Below are positions 44,878-53,900 of a stretch of 64,000 nt of DNA, piece after piece (position 1 is the first letter of the stretch; every line of letters begins with the position of its first letter). The position numbers were made by a program, and so were the translations under genes. Location: contig JBBSEX010000005.1 in the NCBI GenBank assembly GCA_038239345.1, forward strand, positions 248,001 through 312,000, given 5' to 3'. Below the pieces are notes generated by a model. The model was not told the origin of the DNA. It ran no database searches and saw only the letters and a program-made list of their open reading frames with translations. The stretch is from JBBSEX01 sp038239345. Lineage in GTDB: Bacteria; Acidobacteriota; Terriglobia; Bryobacterales; Bryobacteraceae.

Positions 44878-46128
44878 ATGCGAATCAGTATTACTGAGAC
44901 TCTGCACATCGCGGTTTCGGCGGTCTGGACCAATCGATTCCGGTCGCTGCTAACGATTCTCGGAATCGTGATCGGCATCACAACCGTCGTTACCGTTTCA
45001 TCGCTCTTGACCGGACTTCGCAAAGGCATTGTCGACTTCTTCCAGGAGTTCGGCCCGAACAACATGTTTCTGCAGCGATTGAGCGGCGATCCCAGCGGCA
45101 ATTTCGCGCCGCCGAAGGAACGCAAGCGCAAGCCGGTACTGCCGGAATATGCCGAGATCATCAAGCGGCAAGCTCCCGATGTGGACGACGTGGCGGTCAG
45201 CCTATACGTCCCGCTCAGTGCCTCGGCTAGCATGACGGCGAAGGTGCCGGGGTTTGAAACAGGAAATATTCTGGTGAACGGAATCACTTCGAACATCATC
45301 GCGATTCAGCCGCGAGACTTTCTGGCGGGGCGGATCTTCACGGCCGATGAAGACGCACGGGCGGCGCGCGTCGCGGTTATTGGGTCAAGCCTTGCCGAAG
45401 CTCTCTATCCCACAGGCAAAGCCGTCGGGCGAACCTTCATCGTGGATGGCGCGGAATTCTTGGTGATCGGCGTTTTCGGTCCGGCCAAAGGCAGCTTCTT
45501 CGGCGAAAACCAGCTAGACCGGCAAGTGCTGATGCCGTTTCAAACCGCCCGCCTGCGTTATCCGCAATCCGATCTGATCACGTTCACGATCAAGGCCTTT
45601 CCGAACAAGCGCGACGACGCCTTTGACGAGGTCCAATCCATTGTCCGGCGGATCAGGAAAACGCCGCCCGGCGTGGAGAACGATTTCAATCTTTCCACCG
45701 CGGACCAGATTATTCAGAACTTCGACAAAGTAACGGGAATGGTTGTTGTGGTCTCTATCGCTATTTCTGCGTTAGGTCTGCTGGTGGGTGGGATTGGCGT
45801 GATGAATATCATGCTGGTCAGCGTGACGGAGCGGACGCGTGAGATCGGCGTGCGGAAAGCGATTGGAGCGCGCCGCTTCGACATCATCATGCAATTCCTT
45901 CTGGAGGCGATCTCACTCACCGGGCTCGGCGGGATTTTGGGGATTCTATTCTCCGTGGGAGTGACGCTGCTGATCGGCGTGATCTTCCCCAGCCTTCCCT
46001 CGCAGGTGCCGGCCTGGGCGATCATCGCTGGCTTCAGCGTATCCGTATTCGTTGGCGTATTTTTTGGGGTGTGGCCAGCGGTAAAAGCGTCCCGGCTGGA
46101 TCCCGTGGAAGCATTACGGTATGAATAG
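44878..46128 (+). CDS. MacB-type ABC transporter permease (second of pair)
   Basis: 416 residues with the same architecture as the preceding gene: first helix (NRFRSLLTILGIVIGITTVV), periplasmic core, and FtsX C-terminus with VMNIMLVSVTERTREIGVRK. The two proteins are paralogues from tandem duplication and may form a heterodimer. Neither carries an ATPase domain. A strong hairpin begins at its stop codon. Confidence 0.92.
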   Translation: MRISITETLHIAVSAVWTNRFRSLLTILGIVIGITTVVTVSSLLTGLRKGIVDFFQEFGPNNMFLQRLSGDPSGNFAPPKERKRKPVLPEYAEIIKRQAPDVDDVAVSLYVPLSASASMTAKVPGFETGNILVNGITSNIIAIQPRDFLAGRIFTADEDARAARVAVIGSSLAEALYPTGKAVGRTFIVDGAEFLVIGVFGPAKGSFFGENQLDRQVLMPFQTARLRYPQSDLITFTIKAFPNKRDDAFDEVQSIVRRIRKTPPGVENDFNLSTADQIIQNFDKVTGMVVVVSIAISALGLLVGGIGVMNIMLVSVTERTREIGVRKAIGARRFDIIMQFLLEAISLTGLGGILGILFSVGVTLLIGVIFPSLPSQVPAWAIIAGFSVSVFVGVFFGVWPAVKASRLDPVEALRYE

Positions 46129-46156
46129 GGGAACCAGGGCCTGAACCTGATTCCCC
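46128..46156 (+). terminator. Hairpin terminator after the MacB permease pair
   Basis: GGGGAA-C-CAGG, a 7-base loop, then CCTG-A-TTCCCC form a stem of 10 pairs with one internal mismatch, starting at the last base of the TAG stop. No long T-run follows, so termination may need Rho. The convergent lnt gene ends 100 bases further on. Confidence 0.45.
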
Positions 46157-46255
46157 GCTCGGCGCGCCGGACTGCTGGGAGCTACTACTAGGAGAAATGC
46201 CGAAGTAAGAGATCGGCAAGTCATCATTTACCAGGTATACGAGATTTATCCCGCT

Positions 46256-47743
46256 TCAGATGTTGCGGCTGCGAAATTCCGCAAAAATAGCCTGGCCCAC
46301 CGCCCCTAATCCTGCCAGCAAACACCCCCAGGCGAACCAATCGCCGTGTTCGGTATAAAAGGTTGTGCCTTCCACAAAACCGTAATGGACCGCGGCCGCC
46401 GTCTCCTCAAATGGCGCCAACCTTTCGACAATTCTACCCGCCGGGTCCACCGTTGCCGTAATGCCGTCATTGGTAGACCGGATAATCCACCGCCGGTTCT
46501 CCACGGCGCGCATCCGAACCAGATTCAGGTGCTGTTCGCGCGCGGCTTTTCCGCCAAAGTATCCATCGTTAGAGATATTAACCAATATATCCGCGCCCGC
46601 TTTGGGAAATTGGCGTACCAAGTGCGGAAATGCCGATTCGTAACAAATAAACGAACCCAATTTGTGTGACGCAAAAGGAAATACGACGATGCGCGTACCT
46701 TCCACAAAGTTCCCCGCTTCCTGGCTGATCTTGTTGACCCAACCGAATAGCGGCGGGACAAATTCGCCAAAAGGCACCAGATAGACCTTGTCGTAGCGAT
46801 CCAGCGCTTCCCCCTGGGGCGAAATCAGGACCGCGGAATTCAACGGCTCGCGTGCTTTCGTTTGCCCAACGGTACCTAACAGGAAATAGGAGCCCGTGGT
46901 GCGCGCCAAGTTATTTGCCTGCTCGCGAAAATCTTCATTGCGGAAATAAGAAACGGGCAAGGGAGCTTCGGGCCAAACAATTAATTTGGGTTCGTTCCCG
47001 CCGTTTCCTACCATCGCGATCAATGACCGCCGTAACTCCCGCTGGATCGTTTCGTCTACGGTCCGTATCGTCCACTCCGTATCTTCGGGCACGTTCGATT
47101 GCAGCACGATCGCCGTTTGCGTGGGAGCGGCCGGTTCCGGTAGGCGAGGCAGCAGATACATGAGCGGCAGTAACGCGACACAGAGGAACTGCCATCGCGG
47201 ACGGCGGAGAATCACCAGCGCCAACGCCGCGGCGGTTAGGGCGAAGACGAACGACATGCCGTAGACTCCGGTGAACGGCGCCATCCGCAACAGCACCCCC
47301 ATATCGCTGGCGGCGTTTCCCAGCGTCAGCCAGGCAAAGCCAAATGTGCCGTGCGTGCGTTCGATTCCTACCCAGAGCGCGGCGACACCCGGTACAGCCC
47401 ACGGCCTCGGCATCAACCATCCCGCCAGCATCGCGAACACGCCCAGATGTAGACCCTTGTAAAGCGAGAATAAAAAGAACGTTCCCCAGCCACCCCAAAA
47501 TCCCATACCGCCGTGGACTTCAAGGACGAATTGAATCCAGTTGCAGACCACAAACCAGAACAGATTTCCCGCCGCATATCCCAACAGGAATCGATGCAGG
47601 GGACGCCTCTCCCGCAGGGCGGCGAGCAGCAAGGGCGTTAGAGCGACGGGCGCAAGCCAGGTCCAATCGAAGCGTGGATAAAGAAGGATGAGTAGAAGTC
47701 CGGACAACAGGGCCAGCAGATAATTCGTCGCGGCGTCCTTCAA
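46256..47743 (-). CDS. lnt: Apolipoprotein N-acyltransferase
   Basis: 495 residues from a TTG start overlapping the lipA stop (TTGA). Six or more N-terminal helices precede a nitrilase-fold domain with the catalytic triad Glu in LIVWPEAPLPVSYF, Lys in DRYDKVYLVPFGEFVP and Cys in LGSFICYESAFPHL. It adds the third acyl chain to lipoproteins at the inner membrane. This fits a diderm host with several lipoproteins, two of which are encoded in the 2.5-7.1 kb operon. Confidence 0.96.
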   Translation of the reverse strand: MKDAATNYLLALLSGLLLILLYPRFDWTWLAPVALTPLLLAALRERRPLHRFLLGYAAGNLFWFVVCNWIQFVLEVHGGMGFWGGWGTFFLFSLYKGLHLGVFAMLAGWLMPRPWAVPGVAALWVGIERTHGTFGFAWLTLGNAASDMGVLLRMAPFTGVYGMSFVFALTAAALALVILRRPRWQFLCVALLPLMYLLPRLPEPAAPTQTAIVLQSNVPEDTEWTIRTVDETIQRELRRSLIAMVGNGGNEPKLIVWPEAPLPVSYFRNEDFREQANNLARTTGSYFLLGTVGQTKAREPLNSAVLISPQGEALDRYDKVYLVPFGEFVPPLFGWVNKISQEAGNFVEGTRIVVFPFASHKLGSFICYESAFPHLVRQFPKAGADILVNISNDGYFGGKAAREQHLNLVRMRAVENRRWIIRSTNDGITATVDPAGRIVERLAPFEETAAAVHYGFVEGTTFYTEHGDWFAWGCLLAGLGAVGQAIFAEFRSRNI

Positions 47744-48657
47744 GCGCGGTTGGCTTCCTCACTGACTTGATCGGCCATGTAAGAACTGCGCACTAAAGGC
47801 CCGCTGAAAACCATTTTCAATCCGACTTTCAAACCGTGGTCGCGATAGGCGTCAAACTGCGCCGGGGTGACAAATTCTTTCACTGGCAAATTGCGCCGCG
47901 TGGGTTGCAGATACTGCCCGATGGTTGCCACGTCCACTTGATTTGCGTGAAGGTCGGCCAGTAATTCGTGAACCTCTTCGGACCTTTCGCCCAAGCCCGC
48001 CATAAGACCCGACTTGGTCAGAATATCGGGGCGATACTTCTTGGCGAATCGCAACACGTCCAACGACTGACGGTAGTTCGCCTGTGGACGCACTCGCTTA
48101 TAAAGCCGCGAAATCGTTTCCATGTTGTGATTGAAGACGTGCGGACTGGCGTCTAGGACGCGCGCTACCGCGTCGAGGTCGCCGCAAAAATCGGGAGTTA
48201 GAACTTCCACCCGGGCGTTCGGTACAGCGAGCTTCACTTCCCGTACCGTCCGGGCGAAATGAAATGACCCGCCGTCGGCCAGATCGTCGCGATTCACCGC
48301 CGTGATCACCACATAGCGAAGGTTCATCTGCGATGCCATCCGCGCGACATTGGCGGGCTCGGCGGCGTCCAAAGTAAATTCGCGCTTTTCAGGCGACCCT
48401 TTGGGTACTGAGCAAAAACCGCAGCCGCGCGTACACAAATTACCGAGGATCATGAACGTTGCCGCCCCACGATGGAAACACTCGTGAATGTTTGGGCAGC
48501 GCGCCGATTCGCAGACCGTGTGGAGATTCAGCCGGCGCAGATCCGTCTTCAATTCATGGACCGACTCGAAGTGCGTGCGCCCCTTGCGCAGCCACTCCGG
48601 CAGCCGCGGAGATGCGGGGATTGGCTGCTGAATTTGAACCAGAGGATCGGTAACCAA
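47740..48657 (-). CDS. lipA: Lipoyl synthase
   Basis: 305 residues. The auxiliary cluster motif is CESARCPNIHECF, the radical-SAM cluster motif is CTRGCGFCSVPKG, and the C-terminal RSSYMADQV holds the conserved Ser that ligates the auxiliary cluster. It inserts sulfur into octanoyl groups of 2-oxoacid dehydrogenases. The start is a TTG at 48657, 20 bases after the TonB-like gene. No lipB is nearby. Confidence 0.97.
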   Translation of the reverse strand: MVTDPLVQIQQPIPASPRLPEWLRKGRTHFESVHELKTDLRRLNLHTVCESARCPNIHECFHRGAATFMILGNLCTRGCGFCSVPKGSPEKREFTLDAAEPANVARMASQMNLRYVVITAVNRDDLADGGSFHFARTVREVKLAVPNARVEVLTPDFCGDLDAVARVLDASPHVFNHNMETISRLYKRVRPQANYRQSLDVLRFAKKYRPDILTKSGLMAGLGERSEEVHELLADLHANQVDVATIGQYLQPTRRNLPVKEFVTPAQFDAYRDHGLKVGLKMVFSGPLVRSSYMADQVSEEANRA

Positions 48658-48677
48658 ACTTCAGTGTACGACGAGCC

Positions 48678-49427
48678 TTACAGCAGCCGGAAATTCACTT
48701 CAATGGTTGCTCGCGCGGTGATGGGCTTCCCGTCCGCCAGCGCCGGGCGGAAGCGCCAGAAGGCGACAGCTTCCAAAGCTTTTTCATCCAATCCCAACCC
48801 CAAGCTGCGAACGATTCGCAGGTTATGCGCTTTCCCGTCCTGACCGACCTCCACCATCAGCACCACGGTTCCCTGAAAGCGCGCTTTGCGCGCCTCTTCC
48901 GAGTATTCCGGCTCCAAGTGATAAATCAATTTCGGTCCGGTGACACTGCCGCTATGCCCGGCGATGATTGGACCTCCGCAGCAGCCCGCGCCGTCTCCCG
49001 GTCCGACTCCCCTCCTGCCTGGACCCCCCGCACCATCGATTCCCGAACCACCCGATGGAATTCCAGCTTTCGCAAAAGGGTCTCCCAGATGAAATGTCGC
49101 CGCGGGAAGCACAACGTCCGGCGGAAGCAGAATCGACGCATCGATAGGCAGTGCCGGCGTAGGATTCGGCGTTTGCACGGGCGGAATAAAGATCTTGTGG
49201 CGAGGCGCTGGAGGAACGTCGCCTTTGGTTGCCGGAAGCGATGAGCGCTGTCCTCCGCCAGATATCTTACCGGGAAGAGGCGGTGCCACGAGAGGTGTCA
49301 CGCTCTTGGCGATTTCCAATAGTTTGGGGGGAGTTGCCACCGTCACGCTAAGCAGCAAGAGCAGCGCAACGAAGCACGCGTGAACGATAAGCGAAACAAG
49401 AACAGGCGTCTTTCGCATACCCGCCAT
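48678..49427 (-). CDS. TonB-family energy transducer protein
   Basis: About 249 residues from the ATG at 49427 (a GTG at 49439 or an ATG at 49418 are alternatives). One N-terminal membrane helix (LVSLIVHACFVALLLLLSVT) is followed by a Pro/Gly-rich spacer with GGSGIDGAGGPGRRGVGPGD and a C-terminal TonB domain (KLIYHLEPEYSEEARKARFQ, then AVAFWRFRPALADGKP). It may energise an outer-membrane receptor or be one of the many orphan TonB-like proteins of this phylum. It is followed by lipA. Confidence 0.9.
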   Translation of the reverse strand: MAGMRKTPVLVSLIVHACFVALLLLLSVTVATPPKLLEIAKSVTPLVAPPLPGKISGGGQRSSLPATKGDVPPAPRHKIFIPPVQTPNPTPALPIDASILLPPDVVLPAATFHLGDPFAKAGIPSGGSGIDGAGGPGRRGVGPGDGAGCCGGPIIAGHSGSVTGPKLIYHLEPEYSEEARKARFQGTVVLMVEVGQDGKAHNLRIVRSLGLGLDEKALEAVAFWRFRPALADGKPITARATIEVNFRLL

Positions 49428-49526
49428 ACGGCAGGTCACATTCCAAACTAAAATGGCTATAAATTCGGGTTAATTGAAGAATAAGGCTGGAAGATTTCGC
49501 CACACGTGTGCTGGCCGGGGGTCACT

Positions 49527-50111
49527 TTATTCAGCGTGGGCGATGCGTACGATCTCGCGTGCAATGTCCTCCGGCGAAAGAACAAAGTCGATACACCCGC
49601 TGGCGATTGCGCTCTCGGGCATCTCAGGTTGCGAGGCTGTATTCAGCTTCTGGGCGATGGTGATGCCTCCCACTTCCTTGATGTCGCACAATGCCTGCGA
49701 CCCGTCGCCATCGTAACCGGACACGATCACGGCGATCAATTTACCATCCCAGTGATCGGCTAGAGACCGCAGAAATAACGTGATCACGTCGGGCCAGCCC
49801 CAGGGTTTGGAGATCGGCTTCAAACGGAATTCTCCGTCTAGAACATGTAAATCGCGATTTTCGGGAATGATGAAAACATGATCCGGCTCGATGAGTAATC
49901 TTTCCGTGATCAGGTCCACCGGCATCTCGGTATAGCGCGGTAGAACTTTATGTAGCGTGGTGGCAATAGTCCGCATGTGGTTCACGATGACGACAGCCGC
50001 ACCCATATCGCCCGGCAAACATTTTAATAAGCGGGTATAAGCATCCAGACCGCCGGCCGAACCGCCGACGCAAACGACGGGAAAATCTCTGGCTAATTTG
50101 GTGGAATTCAT
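49527..50111 (-). CDS. CheB-type methylesterase domain protein without receiver domain
   Basis: 194 residues comprising only the CheB catalytic fold. The Ser is in VVCVGGSAGGLDAY, the His in VVIVNHMRTI and the Asp in IVSGYDGDGSQALCDIKEVG, so the triad appears intact. The N-terminal response-regulator domain of chemotaxis CheB is absent. Such stand-alone forms occur with CheR and large sensor kinases, but neither is in the window. Its ATG overlaps the rnhA stop by 4 bases. Confidence 0.88.
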   Translation of the reverse strand: MNSTKLARDFPVVCVGGSAGGLDAYTRLLKCLPGDMGAAVVIVNHMRTIATTLHKVLPRYTEMPVDLITERLLIEPDHVFIIPENRDLHVLDGEFRLKPISKPWGWPDVITLFLRSLADHWDGKLIAVIVSGYDGDGSQALCDIKEVGGITIAQKLNTASQPEMPESAIASGCIDFVLSPEDIAREIVRIAHAE

Positions 50112-50557
50112 TTACCCTCGCTCGAAATCTGTTCGCGGGCGGCGCGTGTTGCCAGTTCATCGCAGCGATTATTATCGCGATGTGAAGCGTGGCCTTTGGT
50201 CCATGACCAGACCGCGTGGTGGGTGGCGTTCAGGCGGTCCAGTTCAATCCACAAATCCTGATTCACAACGGGCTTCTTGTCTTTCGTCTTCCAACCATTT
50301 TTCTTCCACCCCAAAATCCACGTGCTGATGCCGTTCTTCATATAATTCGAATCGGTGATCACTTCGATCTCACAGGTTTCCTTCAAGGCCTTCAGGCCCT
50401 CGACAGCCGCCGTGAGTTCCATCCGATTATTTGTTGTATGGGACGCCGAGCCGAACATTTCCTTGTCGTAATCTCCGAAACGAAGAATGCAGGCCCAGCC
50501 TCCCGGACCGGGATTGCCCAGACAAGACCCATCGGTGATTAACAAAATCTTCTTCAA
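50108..50557 (-). CDS. rnhA: Ribonuclease HI
   Basis: 149 residues from a TTG start with AGGGG nearby. Active-site residues are Asp in LLITDGSCLGNPGPGGWA, Glu in NNRMELTAAVEGLKAL, Asp in VITDSNYMKNGISTWI and Asp in NNRCDELATRAA. It degrades the RNA strand of RNA-DNA hybrids. It lies between the TPR-CHAT gene and the CheB-like gene and overlaps the latter by 4 bases. Confidence 0.96.
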   Translation of the reverse strand: MKKILLITDGSCLGNPGPGGWACILRFGDYDKEMFGSASHTTNNRMELTAAVEGLKALKETCEIEVITDSNYMKNGISTWILGWKKNGWKTKDKKPVVNQDLWIELDRLNATHHAVWSWTKGHASHRDNNRCDELATRAAREQISSEGK

Positions 50558-50580
50558 ACATTTCCCCTGTCCCGATCATT

Positions 50581-53295
50581 CTATCGCCAGTCGCCCGCGG
50601 CGATAAATCCTGCCCAATAAAAGGGATGAGTGCTGCGCCCTTTCGCCCGGCGATCTCGAAGCAGACGCAGACTCGCGTCGCGAACCGCGGTGGGCACGTC
50701 GCTGCCATCGCGAAAGCGTCTTTCATAGAGGCCTCGCATCCAGAGCCGGGCTGATTCGTCGTCGACGCTCCACAGACTCATGATAACGGTCCTTACACCC
50801 GATACCTGAAACGCCCGTCGCAAGCCGAACACGCCCTCCCCGGTGGTCACCTCGCCGGCCCCTGTGTCGCAGCCGGAGAGAACCGCCCAATCGACACCCT
50901 GCAGATTCATTGCGGCGATCTCCTCGGCGGTGACGATGCCATCCTCGGCTTTCGTAGTCTCATGGGTGTTGGCGCCGGCAAACGCAAGTCCCGCGCGCAA
51001 TAAAGGACTGTGGGCTATGGGATGAGGCGCCTTGCATTCCCCGCCGAGAAAAAATCCATGGGTAGCCAAATGAACCACGCGCTTGCCCGGAGCGGCCTGC
51101 TTGAATAGCGTTTCCGTCGCCCGAGTGCCGGTGATGCTGTTGTCGGAAGCGTGTTGGGCCAGGTTCCAGGCACTGGCAATTTCGCGAACTTCAATTCCAG
51201 AGGCGGGGAGCGGGTCAAACTGCAAGGTCGGCAAATCCATGCAGCCGCGCGTCCGGCGCGGTGAGTTCAGCGGCTTTGCATCGCGTCTACGAATCGCGCT
51301 CGATGCCACTTGCTTCTGAGCCAGATTGAAATCCGGGTCGCCCATCGCCAGCAGGCCGGTTCCGTGTTGCGACGCCGCCGGGACGGCCAGATCCCGCTCG
51401 GTGGAAAGGTAATGCGCCGTTGGGCCGGTCTCCGCCAGATACCGATTCTTTACCACTGGAAGGGCGGCGAAATCCACCAGATGAATGGCGCCATCGGGCA
51501 CAATAAACACCCGCTGGATCCCCGCGAGTCGGGGCATAACCGGATCCCAGATCAGACGTCGAAGACTCTCGCCAGCGGCGCGGTAACTGGCTTCGTTTCG
51601 CCGGTCGGCTATTCCTGGAGAATCGGCTTGACGGCTGATTTGCTCGTGCCATTTGGCAACGGCGGCGTCGATGGCCAAAGCCGGTCCCAGGGATACGAGG
51701 GAAACATTTTCGCCGTTCAGGACGAACGCCACATATTGGCGAACCGATTTCTCATATCGCTCCCGTTGAAAAGGAAAATGCTCATAGGCGGCCAGGGCTA
51801 CCAGACCAGCCCCGGCGGGTAAAGCCTTGCGTGCCGCATCCAGACCTAAGTGGCTTTCCAGCAGCTCCTCGCGAAATGCCGAGCTCTTCATTCCCATATC
51901 GCGCTCGGCGATTTCTTTACTTTGACGGGCGGCATCGAAGGCGGCCGCATATTCCCCCGCTGGACGCTTGCCAGGACCTTCCACCACCAACTTCGACAAG
52001 CGCGAGCGAGCGTCCGCCAGGGCCTGCGCCAGGCTCGCTACTTCAGCACTGGATGACGCATCGACCGTTCGCTGCCTGGCCGCCATTTCATCGAAAACCA
52101 AAGCTCTCGACCGAATCAATGCGTCCCATGCTTTCTCCGTTACGTGGGGCAGATCCTTTCCCGGACCGGAGGCGAGTGACAACAAATAGTCCAGCGGCAA
52201 ATGATAATCGGAGGCGTAGTAAAGCAGCGCCTGCCGCTCTGACATACCGCGGACGGTCCAGCGCACATGTTCACGGCGGATCTCCACGCTCCGCAGGTCG
52301 GCTTCTAATGCTCCGGCAAAGTCGCCCAGGTAAGCCCGGGTTTCCGTCAGTTCGCGCAACCGCGTGGCGGTGTCCGGATGCCACGCCCCCATCGCTTTTT
52401 CAGTGATCGCCAAAGCCCGTTCGCGCAGCGGGAGCGCTTCCTCATAACGGTGCAGCGCGCTCAAACAGCTAGCCAGATTCGATATGCCGATAGCAACGCG
52501 CGGATGATCCGGTCCAAGGCGCTTCTCGCGGATGATCATCGCCCGTTGCAGAAGCGGCAGCGATTCAATCTGAGCCCCTGTGGCGTCCAGCACTAACGAC
52601 AAATTATTGAGGCTCGCCGCCACCCATGGCGAATCGGGACCGTTCTTCTCTTCGCGAATCGATAACGCCCGCTCCAACAAAGGCCGAGCTTCTTTGTAAC
52701 GTTTCAATTTCCAAAGCATGATGCCCAGATCGCTAAGACTTTGCGCGGCGGGCTCCGATCGCGGGCCGTATGTCACTTCCCGCAAGGCGAGAACTTTTTC
52801 ACATAACGGAAGAGCGGCCTCGTAATCGCCGATGTCGTAATAGAGTGAAATCAATCCAAGGGAGCCTTCCATCACTTGGCGGCTGGCCGGACCGAATGCA
52901 TCGCTGTGAATTTTGAGGGCTCGTTCGTGAAGTTCGCGAGCCCGCGTATACTCACCTGCGAGGACAAGCACGGTACCCAGTTCATGCAGGGTGTGAGCGA
53001 TTCGCGGATCGCCCGGCGGCAATAGCCGTTCTTTAATGGCAAGTGCCTCTTCAGCCGGAGCCGCGTCTGATTTTCCGTTTGTTCGAACGGCCTGGCTCAA
53101 TAAGTCCAGCGCTCCAGCTACCTCTAGCGATTCCCGTCCGCTGGTCTTTTCGGCGATAGTCAACCAAGCGCGCGCTTCTACTTCCGCTTGCGCATATTTC
53201 GCATCAGCGATTAGATCTTCGATGTGTTTTGGGGAGGGCGTCAGATCTTGCGCTGCCAACACCGTACAAAGCGCAAAATAGAAGGCGTAACACAT
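50581..53295 (-). CDS. Exported TPR-CHAT domain protein (caspase/separase-like peptidase)
   Basis: 904 residues. A short signal peptide (YAFYFALCTVLAAQ) is followed by six or more kinesin-light-chain-type TPRs of about 42 residues (LHELGTVLVLAGEYTRAREL), then a linker and a C-terminal CHAT domain. The catalytic dyad is His746 in VVHLATHGFF and Cys809 in WAVLSGCDTGAGEV, with the typical VIMSLWSVDDESARLWM after it. The family cleaves proteins in some cases, but the target here is unknown. The signal peptide would place the protease outside the cytosol. Confidence 0.92.
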   Translation of the reverse strand: MCYAFYFALCTVLAAQDLTPSPKHIEDLIADAKYAQAEVEARAWLTIAEKTSGRESLEVAGALDLLSQAVRTNGKSDAAPAEEALAIKERLLPPGDPRIAHTLHELGTVLVLAGEYTRARELHERALKIHSDAFGPASRQVMEGSLGLISLYYDIGDYEAALPLCEKVLALREVTYGPRSEPAAQSLSDLGIMLWKLKRYKEARPLLERALSIREEKNGPDSPWVAASLNNLSLVLDATGAQIESLPLLQRAMIIREKRLGPDHPRVAIGISNLASCLSALHRYEEALPLRERALAITEKAMGAWHPDTATRLRELTETRAYLGDFAGALEADLRSVEIRREHVRWTVRGMSERQALLYYASDYHLPLDYLLSLASGPGKDLPHVTEKAWDALIRSRALVFDEMAARQRTVDASSSAEVASLAQALADARSRLSKLVVEGPGKRPAGEYAAAFDAARQSKEIAERDMGMKSSAFREELLESHLGLDAARKALPAGAGLVALAAYEHFPFQRERYEKSVRQYVAFVLNGENVSLVSLGPALAIDAAVAKWHEQISRQADSPGIADRRNEASYRAAGESLRRLIWDPVMPRLAGIQRVFIVPDGAIHLVDFAALPVVKNRYLAETGPTAHYLSTERDLAVPAASQHGTGLLAMGDPDFNLAQKQVASSAIRRRDAKPLNSPRRTRGCMDLPTLQFDPLPASGIEVREIASAWNLAQHASDNSITGTRATETLFKQAAPGKRVVHLATHGFFLGGECKAPHPIAHSPLLRAGLAFAGANTHETTKAEDGIVTAEEIAAMNLQGVDWAVLSGCDTGAGEVTTGEGVFGLRRAFQVSGVRTVIMSLWSVDDESARLWMRGLYERRFRDGSDVPTAVRDASLRLLRDRRAKGRSTHPFYWAGFIAAGDWR

Positions 53296-53331
53296 TACTA
53301 GTTAGTGTATACGGGCAACGATCCGTATCGT

Positions 53332-53703
53332 TCAAGCGTGATCGACCTTCGTTCTTACTTTCTTCGCGGTTTTTTTGGTCGCCGCTCTCTGCCCCGCTTC
53401 TATCGCCAGGCCGGCCCATAACTGCAATCCATCTTCGCTTTCAAAGATGTCGGCGGGGGCGGCGAAATATTGCATCTTCGCCTTCGGATCCTCAAAGGGA
53501 TTGAATTGCGCAAGCCCCTTACTCTCAAATCGCTCGCGAGTGAGAGCATCAACCTTCAAAAACAAAGTATTCCGCGAGACCAGGGCAAATACGACGCCAT
53601 CCCGATATATGGCATGGCCTCCGAAAAGCGGGCGCGACGTAATTTTCCCTAGTGGAGCCAACTGCTCCAGCACGAAATGTAAGTAGTCATCCTTGGCCGC
53701 CAT
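53332..53703 (-). CDS. TfoX N-terminal domain protein
   Basis: 123 residues. The fold signature includes ITSRPLFGGHAIYRDGVVFA, FLKVDALTRERFESKGL and MQYFAAPADIFES, followed by a basic Lys-rich tail (TKKTAKKVRTK). TfoX regulates competence in some proteobacteria, but single-domain relatives elsewhere are uncharacterised. It ends 36 bases before the CHAT gene start on the same strand and may share its transcript. Confidence 0.88.
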   Translation of the reverse strand: MAAKDDYLHFVLEQLAPLGKITSRPLFGGHAIYRDGVVFALVSRNTLFLKVDALTRERFESKGLAQFNPFEDPKAKMQYFAAPADIFESEDGLQLWAGLAIEAGQRAATKKTAKKVRTKVDHA

Positions 53704-53750
53704 GGGAAATATTGTCGCAGGGTTAGGCCTGCGGATTTACCAGGCGGATC

Positions 53751-53770
53751 GCGGCGAACACAATCGCCGC
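53751..53770. promoter_or_regulatory. Hairpin in the leader region before the 175-aa gene
   Basis: GCGGCGA, loop ACACAA, TCGCCGC: a perfect 7-bp GC-rich stem. It lies in the 197-base divergent gap between the TfoX-like gene and the gene at 53901. This gap holds no other gene. Confidence 0.35.
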
Positions 53771-53830
53771 CTTTACGTGTCCTCCCGGCACGGATTGAGC
53801 CCTGTTTCATTTGCGTTACGCGGTCTGCTT

Positions 53831-53847
53831 GTCGCCTTCGCGGCGAC
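53831..53847. promoter_or_regulatory. Second hairpin in the leader region before the 175-aa gene
   Basis: GTCGCC, loop TTCGC, GGCGAC: a 6-bp GC stem 54 bases before the GTG start at 53901. With the hairpin at 53751 it could form a structured leader or a pair of protein sites. Confidence 0.3.
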
Positions 53848-53900
53848 GCCCGGCAAAAGGCCACTAGACAGGCACCTGCGAAGATCGCTACCGTACCAAT

